36,443 bases of DNA, taken from an uncultured Lachnospira sp. GTDB taxonomy: Bacteria; Bacillota; Clostridia; Lachnospirales; Lachnospiraceae. This document shows, one piece after another, positions 22,764-31,051 of the stretch (its first letter is position 1; the number at the start of each line of letters is the position of its first letter). The notes below the pieces were generated by a model, which ran no database searches, was not told where the DNA came from, and saw nothing but the letters and a program-made list of their open reading frames with translations. Made by a program: the position numbers and the translations under genes. The stretch spans positions 1-36,443 of the forward strand of contig CANRBP010000003.1 in assembly GCA_947628875.1 (NCBI GenBank). Direction: 5' to 3'.

Positions 22764-23132
22764 ATGGCTAACCTATCAAAGATAAAGCGGCAGCGGATGC
22801 TGGATTTCTTTGTGTCAAATATGATTTTTGTTTTTTTATACTGTATTGGAAAAATGACGAGACTCAATTTCAAAGCTGATGATAGGCCAAAATCAACAAT
22901 ATTTGAAAAATACCCTGTTGTGTGGTGGACAAATCTTATCCTTGTCGGATTATTACTAATTTCGTTGTGGGGTTGGTTTATCCAGAAAAATATAGTTACT
23001 AATTCCTTGCTTGAAGCAATTCGTTGCCACCCGTTTCTATTTTTCATTATTGGAAGTCTGATATTACTTGTGTTTATAGCCGCCGGAATCATCTTTCTGG
23101 CTCATAAAACAAGAGTCAAAGAAAGCGACTAG
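22764..23132 (+). CDS. Small membrane protein with two predicted TM helices
   Basis: Hydrophobic segments VVWWTNLILVGLLLISLWGWFI and FLFFIIGSLILLVFIAAGIIFLA; 24 nt after dinD-like gene, same strand. Confidence 0.6.
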   Translation: MANLSKIKRQRMLDFFVSNMIFVFLYCIGKMTRLNFKADDRPKSTIFEKYPVVWWTNLILVGLLLISLWGWFIQKNIVTNSLLEAIRCHPFLFFIIGSLILLVFIAAGIIFLAHKTRVKESD

Positions 23133-23178
23133 CTAAGAGGTTTCATCGGTATTCACTTTTACGTCACCATGTATCAAA

Positions 23179-23234
23179 TGAAAGGATCCTGTCATCGGTT
23201 TCGGTTAATGATATCGTTGATAGGATCCTTTCAG
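23179..23234 (+). terminator. Long hairpin after the dinD-like pair, possible terminator
   Basis: TGAAAGGATCCTGTCATCGGT pairs with ATATCGTTGATAGGATCCTTTCA-side (20 of 21 positions pair allowing two G-U), followed by a T-rich stretch. Confidence 0.5.
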
Positions 23235-23342
23235 TTTCTCTTCTTGAAGGCTATCAGCTTGAATTTACTCGTTTTTGTAAATCCCTATGTTGAACATCCA
23301 GATGTTTTAATATTTGATAAAAAGTTAATTGTTTAAAATTCC

Positions 23343-23421
23343 GCATTTTGCATTTTATTGTATAAAACACGCACATCACATTCTGTGATGTGCGTGTTTT
23401 ATACAATAAAATGCAAAATGC
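23343..23421. repeat. Perfect 38-bp inverted repeat with 3-nt loop upstream of parA
   Basis: GCATTTTGCATTTTATTGTATAAAACACGCACATCACA (23343-23380), TTC, TGTGATGTGCGTGTTTTATACAATAAAATGCAAAATGC (23384-23421). Confidence 0.97.
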
Positions 23422-23484
23422 AGTGGCTATATATGTTTATTCATGTTATAATATTTGCAATCATGTAAAACATTAAACATAAAA

Positions 23485-23500
23485 TGTTTCACGTGAAACA
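23485..23500. promoter_or_regulatory. parS: parS centromere site TGTTTCACGTGAAACA
   Basis: Perfect 16-bp palindrome identical to canonical parS, immediately upstream of parA. Confidence 0.96.
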
Positions 23501-23512
23501 TAGGAGGTAGTG

Positions 23513-24277
23513 ATGGAAAGAATCATCGCAATTGCAAATCAAAAGGGTGGAGTTGGAAAAACAACAACGGCTATTAATCTGTCAGCCTGTCTTGCAGAAG
23601 CAGGGCAGAAGGTTCTGGTTGTTGATATAGATCCACAGGGCAACACGACAAGCGGATTAGGCATTGTCAAAGAGAAAATTAAAGATACAATTTATGAGGT
23701 TATGCTGCAAGAAATAAATATCCGGCAGGCGGTGCGTAAAAATGTATTTGATAATTTAGATATTATTCCTTCCAATGTAAATCTCGCAGGAGCGGAAATT
23801 GATCTGATTGATATTGAAGACAGGGAATATGTACTTAAAAACAGCATTTACGAGATTAAAGATGAATATGATTATATTATTTTGGATTGCCCTCCTTCAT
23901 TAAGTATGCTGACAGTCAATGCAATGACAGCTTCCGATACAGTCCTTGTGCCTATCCAGTGTGAATATTATGCATTGGAGGGATTGACGCAGCTGATTCA
24001 TACAATTAATCTTGTTAAGAAAAAACTCAATCCGGACCTGGAACTGGAAGGAGTTGTATTTACTATGTATGATTCACGTACCAATTTGTCTTTGCAGGTT
24101 GTTGAGAATGTTAAAGATAATCTGAACCAGAATATCTATAAAACTATTATTCCAAGAAATATACGGCTGGCTGAGGCACCAAGCCATGGACTTCCTATTA
24201 ATATTTATGATACAAAATCCGCAGGCGCAGAGAGTTACCGTCTGCTGGCGCAGGAAGTTATGGGAAAAAACAGTTGA
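23513..24277 (+). CDS. parA: Chromosome partitioning ATPase ParA/Soj
   Basis: IAIANQKGGVGKTTTAINLSACLAE deviant Walker A; DIDPQGNTTSGLG; YIILDCPPSL. Confidence 0.96.
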   Translation: MERIIAIANQKGGVGKTTTAINLSACLAEAGQKVLVVDIDPQGNTTSGLGIVKEKIKDTIYEVMLQEINIRQAVRKNVFDNLDIIPSNVNLAGAEIDLIDIEDREYVLKNSIYEIKDEYDYIILDCPPSLSMLTVNAMTASDTVLVPIQCEYYALEGLTQLIHTINLVKKKLNPDLELEGVVFTMYDSRTNLSLQVVENVKDNLNQNIYKTIIPRNIRLAEAPSHGLPINIYDTKSAGAESYRLLAQEVMGKNS

Positions 24278-24315
24278 AAATTATATGAAAAAACAGCGCA
24301 GAAATGAGGTTTAAG

Positions 24316-25206
24316 ATGGCAGCATCAAAAAAAGCATTATCAAAAGGCCTGGGAAAAGGACTTGGCCGCGGATTAAACGCCTTGATACCAGAGGACGGTC
24401 AAGAAACGGAAAAGGCTGTTAAAAAATCTGCAGAAACAATGGTGAGAATATCTCAGATTGAGCCAAACAGGGAACAACCCAGAAAAACATTTGATGAAGA
24501 TGCATTAATTGAACTTTCAGAATCTATTAAGCAGTATGGCGTTTTACAGCCGCTGCTCGTGCAGAAAAAGGATTATTACTATGAAATCATAGCTGGCGAG
24601 CGGAGATGGAGAGCTGCAAAACTGGCGGGAATTAAGGAAATTCCGGTTATTATCAAAGATTACTCAAGCCAGGAATTAATTGAGATTGCATTAATTGAAA
24701 ATATCCAGCGTGAGGATTTAAACCCCATAGAAGAAGCATTGGCGTACCAGCGGCTGATAAAGGATTACAGCTTAAAGCAAGATGAAGTGGCAGAGAAAGT
24801 TTCCAAGTCGCGTGCAGCTATTACTAATTCGCTGAGGCTGCTTAAACTTGATACGAGAGTTCAGGAAATGGTTATGGAAGGCAAGCTTAGCAACGGTCAT
24901 GCACGAGCGATAATCGGAATTGAGGATCCGGACAAGCAGTATATGGTTGCGCAAAAAATATTTGATGAACAGCTGAGCGTCCGGGAAACTGAAAAGCTGA
25001 TGAAACAGCTGGATAAACCTGAAAAGCCGGCTCAACAGAAACAGGAAAATGATTTTGTATACCGCGACCTTGAAGATAAGATTAAAAAAATCATAGGAAC
25101 AAAGGTTGTTATTAAAAATAAAAAGGACAGGGGAAAGATTGAGATTGAATATTATTCCCAGGCTGAATTGGAAAGAATATATGAATTACTTCAAAAGATA
25201 CAATAA
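24316..25206 (+). CDS. parB: Chromosome partitioning protein ParB/Spo0J
   Basis: LGRGLNALIPE, IEPNREQPRKTFDEDALIELSESIKQYGVLQPLLV, AGERRWRAAKLAG, ENIQREDLNPIEEA. Confidence 0.96.
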   Translation: MAASKKALSKGLGKGLGRGLNALIPEDGQETEKAVKKSAETMVRISQIEPNREQPRKTFDEDALIELSESIKQYGVLQPLLVQKKDYYYEIIAGERRWRAAKLAGIKEIPVIIKDYSSQELIEIALIENIQREDLNPIEEALAYQRLIKDYSLKQDEVAEKVSKSRAAITNSLRLLKLDTRVQEMVMEGKLSNGHARAIIGIEDPDKQYMVAQKIFDEQLSVRETEKLMKQLDKPEKPAQQKQENDFVYRDLEDKIKKIIGTKVVIKNKKDRGKIEIEYYSQAELERIYELLQKIQ

Positions 25207-25280
25207 AATAATGGCATAAAGCATTATAGGAAAATTAATGCCATATAATGGAAACAAGTATCTTATCAACGGAGGCATAA

Positions 25281-25865
25281 ATGAAAATAGATTTTTTTGG
25301 ATTATTTTCAGTTGAAATACTGTATGCAGTCCTAGCGCTTTTCGGCCTGGCTGCTGCGGCAATCCTGCTTGCAGTTATAGCAATCTGCAAAACAGCTTCA
25401 ATAAAAAAGAAATATAACGAATTTATGAAGGGTGAGAACGGAAAGACAATAGAAAAACTTGTCAAAGAAAACCTTGATGAAATCGGAAATCTTAAAACAG
25501 TAAGCGGGCAAAATGAAAAAGCAATCAAAGATATATATGAAAAATTGCAATTTACATTCCAGAAGATAGGCATCGAAAAATATGATGCATTTCATGAAAT
25601 GGGCGGAAAATTGAGTTTTGCACTTTGCATGTTGGATAAACAGGACAATGGATATGTGATAAATGTAATGCACAGCAATACAGGATGTTTTGCGTACATA
25701 AAGGAAATAATTGGCGGAAATTCATATATTGAATTGGGTGATGAGGAGAAAAAAGCGCTTGAGCAGGCGCTTGCAGGACCGATGGGCGATGTGAACCTCA
25801 GCCGCAGGGTCAATGAGATAATTTCAAATGATGAAGCTGCCGTAACGGAAGAAAAAGATGTATAA
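25281..25865 (+). CDS. DUF4446 family protein
   Basis: N-terminal TM; KYDAFHEMGGKLSFALCMLDKQDNGYVINVMHSNTGCFAYIKEI typical of the DUF4446 proteins found next to parB. Confidence 0.8.
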   Translation: MKIDFFGLFSVEILYAVLALFGLAAAAILLAVIAICKTASIKKKYNEFMKGENGKTIEKLVKENLDEIGNLKTVSGQNEKAIKDIYEKLQFTFQKIGIEKYDAFHEMGGKLSFALCMLDKQDNGYVINVMHSNTGCFAYIKEIIGGNSYIELGDEEKKALEQALAGPMGDVNLSRRVNEIISNDEAAVTEEKDV

Positions 25866-25982
25866 ATTACAGGAAAAAGGTAAAAACTGTAAAAATACTG
25901 GAAATATGATTAAAAAAGGTGCATAATGTTGTTTATGTCATAAACAGTTTGCGCGTAAACGCTTTTGAACGGAGGATTAAAT

Positions 25983-27278
25983 ATGTTAGATTTAAAATTT
26001 GTCAGAGAAAACCCGGAAATTGTAAAACAGAATATCAGGAATAAATTTCAGGATCGGAAACTGCCGCTTGTGGACGAAGTGATAGAGCTTGACGCTCAGG
26101 CAAGAGCTACGCAGGTGGAGGCTGACGAACTCAGGGCAAACAGAAACAGATTGTCAAAGCAGATAGGCGCGCTTATGGGGCAGGGCAAAAAAGAGGAAGC
26201 AGAAGCAGTCAAAGCTCAGGTCAATGCGGACGCCGAGCGTTTGAAGGAACTGGAAGCGAAAGAAGCCGAGCTTGGCGCAAAGGTTACAGAGATTATGATG
26301 ACAATTCCGAATATTATTGACCCAAGCGTTCCGATTGGCAAAAATGACAGTGAAAATGTGGAGATTGAGAAATTTGGCGAGCCTGTCGTGCCGGATTTTG
26401 AAATACCGTATCATACGGATATTATGGCTGCTTTTGACGGGATTGATTTGGATGCCGCAGGCAAGGTTGCCGGAAATGGCTTTTATTACCTGATGGGCGA
26501 TATTGCGCGGCTGCACTCGGCAGTTATATCATATGCAAGAGATTTCATGATTGACAGAGGATTTACTTACTGCGTGCCGCCTTTTATGATACGAAGCAAT
26601 GTTGTGACAGGCGTTATGAGCTTTGACGAGATGGACGCGATGATGTATAAGATTGAAGGCGAGGATCTGTATTTAATCGGTACAAGCGAACATTCCATGA
26701 TTGGCAAGTTTATTGATACTATCACGCCGGAAGAGCAGCTGCCAAAGACGCTTACAAGCTACTCGCCTTGTTTCCGTAAGGAGAAGGGTGCGCATGGCAT
26801 TGAAGAGCGCGGCGTTTACAGGATACACCAGTTTGAAAAGCAGGAAATGATAGTTGTCTGCAAGCCTGAAGAAAGCAAGATGTGGTTTGACAAGCTGTGG
26901 CAGAATACAGTAGACCTTTTCCGTTCTCTTGATATTCCGGTACGGACATTAGAGTGCTGCTCCGGCGATTTGGCCGATCTTAAAGTAAAATCTGTTGATG
27001 TGGAGGCATGGTCCCCGCGCCAGAAGAAATATTTTGAAGTAGGTTCGTGCTCAAATCTTGGCGATGCGCAGGCAAGGAGATTAAAAATCCGCGTGCAGGA
27101 TTCCAATAAAAATAAATACTTTGCTCATACTCTGAACAATACGGTTGTCGCGCCGCCAAGAATGCTGATTGCATTTTTGGAGAACAATCTGCAGGAAAAC
27201 GGAAATGTCAGGATTCCTCAGGCTTTGCAGCCGTATATGGGAGGCAAGACCGAAATTATAAAGAAAAATACTCCATAA
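25983..27278 (+). CDS. serS: Seryl-tRNA synthetase
   Basis: MLDLKFVRENPEIVKQNI N-terminus, coiled-coil arm, LIGTSEHSMIGKFIDTI, motif 2/3 (FRKEKGAHGIEERGVYRIHQFEKQEM; NNTVVAPPRMLIAFLENN). Confidence 0.97.
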   Translation: MLDLKFVRENPEIVKQNIRNKFQDRKLPLVDEVIELDAQARATQVEADELRANRNRLSKQIGALMGQGKKEEAEAVKAQVNADAERLKELEAKEAELGAKVTEIMMTIPNIIDPSVPIGKNDSENVEIEKFGEPVVPDFEIPYHTDIMAAFDGIDLDAAGKVAGNGFYYLMGDIARLHSAVISYARDFMIDRGFTYCVPPFMIRSNVVTGVMSFDEMDAMMYKIEGEDLYLIGTSEHSMIGKFIDTITPEEQLPKTLTSYSPCFRKEKGAHGIEERGVYRIHQFEKQEMIVVCKPEESKMWFDKLWQNTVDLFRSLDIPVRTLECCSGDLADLKVKSVDVEAWSPRQKKYFEVGSCSNLGDAQARRLKIRVQDSNKNKYFAHTLNNTVVAPPRMLIAFLENNLQENGNVRIPQALQPYMGGKTEIIKKNTP

Positions 27279-27307
27279 TATATAATTCATATCGCAGACT
27301 TCAAAAA

Positions 27308-27345
27308 GAAACCGGCTGTACGCTATATACAGCCGGTTCTTTTTA
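27308..27345 (+). terminator. Rho-independent terminator after serS
   Basis: AACCGGCTGTA - cgctata - TACAGCCGGTT + CTTTTT. Confidence 0.88.
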
Positions 27346-27380
27346 TGATAAAGGATTATGGGGATACTGGATTTATTGAA

Positions 27381-28139
27381 TTACTGGAAATCACAGATAT
27401 CTATCATCGTTTCAAGCAATTCCTTTTCATCAGGATTTTTTCTGGTAAGGCGCGCCGCAGCGACAATAGGCATCCAGGTGTCAACGTAGCGGCGGTCAGT
27501 GTTCGTTTTTTTACAGAAAATAGAAATATATTTTTCTGCAAATGACGCGTTTGCCAGTTTAAGCATAAGGTAGCTATTTGCAACGTCTGCGCTGGCGTTG
27601 CCCTGGGTTGCGTGAACCCAGTCAACGGCAGTCATTTTTGTAATTTTGTTGTTTTCATCAGTCTCTACAATAATATTATCAGGGCAGTAATCGCCATGGC
27701 AGAGCTTGTTGTGCTTTTTCAGGCTTTCGAGACGGGCAGACAGTTCGTATTTGATATTGTTGTCAATGTCAAGCTCCTGTATCTGCCTGGACAGCTTATC
27801 TTTAAGTTTCAGCAGAAGAGGGTTGCTCCTCTTATTAAACTCTATCTGATAATCTACCATTGCCTCCGCGTATTCATCTGCATTTTCCGGGTGAGCGGCA
27901 AGCAGATCGGACAAAGACGTGCCGGAAGCAAATTCACTTGTTATGATCCAGTTCCCATCTTCATCTATTGATACGCTCAGTAATTTTGGAATATCAAGTC
28001 CCGTATCTTCAACCCTTGCAGTGTTCAAAGCCTCATATAAAACGTCTGTTTTACTGTATGGAGGCTTAAACACTTTCATAACCTTGTCGCCGTCAACATA
28101 AACTGATTTCAGTTCTTTTTCAACAATACATTTTCTCAT
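27381..28139 (-). CDS. APH/choline-kinase-like phosphotransferase
   Basis: LCHGDYCPDNIIVE catalytic loop and DWVHATQG metal-binding-like motif of the aminoglycoside phosphotransferase fold. Confidence 0.75.
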   Translation of the reverse strand: MRKCIVEKELKSVYVDGDKVMKVFKPPYSKTDVLYEALNTARVEDTGLDIPKLLSVSIDEDGNWIITSEFASGTSLSDLLAAHPENADEYAEAMVDYQIEFNKRSNPLLLKLKDKLSRQIQELDIDNNIKYELSARLESLKKHNKLCHGDYCPDNIIVETDENNKITKMTAVDWVHATQGNASADVANSYLMLKLANASFAEKYISIFCKKTNTDRRYVDTWMPIVAAARLTRKNPDEKELLETMIDICDFQ

Positions 28140-28168
28140 TCAAAACCCTCCTTAAAAAATATAGTGAA

Positions 28169-30781
28169 TTACTTTCCGTAATAAACTTTCAGGTACATTT
28201 CCTTAATCTCACTCATCAGCGGATAGCGCGGATTCGCTCCGGTGCATTGGTCATCAAACGCCTGCTCGACCATATCATCAAGAGTGTCAAGGAAATATTT
28301 TTCATCAACGCCATAGTCTTTGATAGTTTTTTTGATGCCTATTTTTTCTTTAAGCTCTTCAATAGCCTGAATAAAGTTTTCAAATTGTGATTCCTTTGTA
28401 TCGCCGTGTATGCCTAAGAAATTTGCGCACTCAAGGTAACGGTCCAGGCAGTGAGGATAAGCGTACTGTGAGAATGTACCCATTTTTACAGGAACTTCGG
28501 CAGCATTAAAACGCATAACCTCTGTTATAAGGAGAGCATTTGCCACGCCATGCGGCAGATGGTGAAAAGCGCCAAGCTTGTGCGCCATCGAGTGGCAGAC
28601 GCCAAGGAATGCATTGGCGAAGGCCATGCCGGCCATAGTTGATGCTGTGGCCATCTGTTCGCGCGCCTTTGCATCATTTGCTCCGTTTTCATAGGCTGAA
28701 GGCAGATATTCAAAAATATTTTTCATAGCTTTCAGGGCAAGGCCGTCCGTATAGTCAGTAGCCATGATTGATGCATATGCCTCAAGCGCGTGCGTCAGCG
28801 CATCGATGCCGGAAGCGGAAGTCAGGCCTTTTGGCTGATCCATCATCATATCTACATCAACGATTGCCATGTTCGGAAGAAGTTCATAATCAGCAAGCGG
28901 ATATTTGATGCCGGAATCCTGATCGGTTATAACTGCAAAAGGCGTAACCTCCGAACCTGTTCCAGATGAGGTCGGGACTGCAATGAAGTAAGCCTTTTCG
29001 CCCATCTTCGGGAAAGTATAGATTCTCTTGCGGATATCCATAAAACGCATCGCCATGTCCATGAAATCAGCTTCAGGATGTTCATAAAGCACCCACATAA
29101 TCTTAGCGGCATCCATTGCAGAACCGCCGCCGATCGCGATAATGCAGTCAGGTTCAAAAAGCCTTATCTCTTTTGCGCCTTCCTGTGCGCATGCCAGCGT
29201 AGGATCCGGGGCAACATCATAGAATGTAGTGTGTACGATGCCAAGCTCATCAAGCTTATCTGTAACGCATTTTGTATAGCCGTTTTTGTATAAAAACTGG
29301 TCTGTCACAATAAATACCCTTTTTTTGCCCAGTACATTTTTTAATTCATTCAATGCAACAGGAAGGCAGCCTTTTTTGAAATATACTTTTTGAGGCGCTC
29401 TGAACCACAGCATATTTTCTCTCCTTTCAGCAACGGTTTTGATATTCAGCAAATGTTTTACGCCGACATTTTCTGAGACAGAGTTTCCGCCCCATGAGCC
29501 GCAGCCAAGCGTAAGGGAAGGAGACAGATTAAAGTTGTACAGATCGCCGATGCCGCCCTGAGATGATGGCGTATTAATCAGAATACGGCATGTTTTCATG
29601 GCTTCCTGGAAAATTGCAATTTTTTCTTTTTCTGTAGCTGTATTGATATACAGAGAAGAAGTATGGCCATAACCGCCATCGGCAATAAGCTGTTCGGCTT
29701 TTGCCACAGCGTCTGAAAAATCATCGGCTTTGTACATTGCAAGCACCGGTGACAATTTTTCGTGTGCAAATTCTTCCGATATATCCACAGAAGTAACCTC
29801 GCCGATGATGATTTTTGTGGATTCAGGCACTGTCACGCCTGCAAGCGCAGCAATCCTGCAAGCAGGCTGGCCTACGATTTTTGCATTAAGCGAGCCGTTG
29901 ATGATAATAGTCTTGCGCACTTTTTCGGTTTCTTCATCATTTAAGAAGTAGCATCCCCTTGCAGTAAATTCATCTTTTACCTGGCTGTAGACGGACGAAT
30001 CAACGATAACGGACTGCTCGGAAGCGCATATCATGCCGTTGTCAAAAGTCTTTGAATGTATGATGGAGCTGACAGCCAGCGTAATATCAGCACTTCCGTC
30101 AATAATAGCCGGAGTGTTGCCTGCACCGACGCCGAGCGCCGGTTTTCCTGAAGAATAAGCAGCTTTTACCATGCCTGGGCCGCCGGTTGCCAGGATTATA
30201 TCGGACTCGCGCATGAGCGTATTGGTCATTTCAAGCGATGGCACATCTATCCAGCCGATAATGCCTTTTGGCGCGCCTGCGGCTACAGCCGCATCGAGGA
30301 CGATCTTTGCGGCAGCTATAGTGCTCTGCTTTGCACGCGGATGCGGACTGATGATAATACCGTTTCGTGTTTTTAAGCATAATAATGTTTTAAAAATAGC
30401 GGTCGAAGTCGGGTTGGTCGTTGGAATAACGGCAGCCACAACGCCGATAGGCTCGGCAACAAGCCTGGTTCCATAGGAAGGGTTTTCCTCAATTACGCCG
30501 CATGTTTTTGTATTCCTGTATGCATTATATATATATTCTGAGGCATAATGGTTTTTGATCACTTTATCCTCTACAATGCCCATGCCGGTTTCGGAAACAG
30601 CCTGTTTTGCAAGCGGAATGCGCGCTTTGTTAGCGGCCAGTGCGGCTGCCGTAAAAATCTTATCAACCTGCTCCTGCGAGTAAGCGGCAAAGATACGCTG
30701 GGCATCGCGAACCTGCGCAATACGCTGTTCAAGGGTTTCAATAGAATCGACAATGAAAACTTCTGCGTTGCTTTCTGACAT
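28169..30781 (-). CDS. adhE: Bifunctional acetaldehyde-CoA/alcohol dehydrogenase AdhE
   Basis: N-terminal ALDH domain (NGMICASEQSVIVD) and C-terminal Fe-ADH (IAIGGGSAMDAAKIMW, GICHSMAHKLGA-like GVCHSMAHKLGAFHHLPHG). ATG at 30781 behind GGAGGT. Confidence 0.97.
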   Translation of the reverse strand: MSESNAEVFIVDSIETLEQRIAQVRDAQRIFAAYSQEQVDKIFTAAALAANKARIPLAKQAVSETGMGIVEDKVIKNHYASEYIYNAYRNTKTCGVIEENPSYGTRLVAEPIGVVAAVIPTTNPTSTAIFKTLLCLKTRNGIIISPHPRAKQSTIAAAKIVLDAAVAAGAPKGIIGWIDVPSLEMTNTLMRESDIILATGGPGMVKAAYSSGKPALGVGAGNTPAIIDGSADITLAVSSIIHSKTFDNGMICASEQSVIVDSSVYSQVKDEFTARGCYFLNDEETEKVRKTIIINGSLNAKIVGQPACRIAALAGVTVPESTKIIIGEVTSVDISEEFAHEKLSPVLAMYKADDFSDAVAKAEQLIADGGYGHTSSLYINTATEKEKIAIFQEAMKTCRILINTPSSQGGIGDLYNFNLSPSLTLGCGSWGGNSVSENVGVKHLLNIKTVAERRENMLWFRAPQKVYFKKGCLPVALNELKNVLGKKRVFIVTDQFLYKNGYTKCVTDKLDELGIVHTTFYDVAPDPTLACAQEGAKEIRLFEPDCIIAIGGGSAMDAAKIMWVLYEHPEADFMDMAMRFMDIRKRIYTFPKMGEKAYFIAVPTSSGTGSEVTPFAVITDQDSGIKYPLADYELLPNMAIVDVDMMMDQPKGLTSASGIDALTHALEAYASIMATDYTDGLALKAMKNIFEYLPSAYENGANDAKAREQMATASTMAGMAFANAFLGVCHSMAHKLGAFHHLPHGVANALLITEVMRFNAAEVPVKMGTFSQYAYPHCLDRYLECANFLGIHGDTKESQFENFIQAIEELKEKIGIKKTIKDYGVDEKYFLDTLDDMVEQAFDDQCTGANPRYPLMSEIKEMYLKVYYGK

Positions 30782-30814
30782 GTCATTACCTCCATATGTC
30801 TGCATGTTTTAAGA

Positions 30815-30832
30815 TTGTTATTTTATTAACAA
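30815..30832. promoter_or_regulatory. Putative Rex (redox-sensing repressor) operator
   Basis: TTGTTATTTTATTAACAA: one mismatch to TTGTTAANNNNTTAACAA, just downstream of the adhE -10. Confidence 0.75.
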
Positions 30833-30836
30833 ACAC

Positions 30837-30865
30837 AGTATAATATTTTTTATAATGCTTGTCAA
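30837..30865 (-). promoter_or_regulatory. adhE promoter
   Basis: Minus strand TTGACA (30860-30865) - 17 nt - TATACT (30837-30842). Confidence 0.8.
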
Positions 30866-31051
30866 TAGAATGATGTTTTAATTGAGTTTCCGCATTTTTT
30901 ATTTTATCTATGCCAAAAGAGAAAAAATATAAACAATTTTTTCTTTTTTGCCACGGGGATTGTAAAAGCAGTTATTTTATGATATCGTTATAGTATCTAT
31001 ACAGTGAGTGAACGGTAGCATTGTGTGATTAGGACAAGAAATGGAGTAGCT

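Noticed and set aside
25866-25982. T-box leader upstream of serS
   Set aside because: No recognisable T-box consensus, specifier hairpin or antiterminator in this short region.
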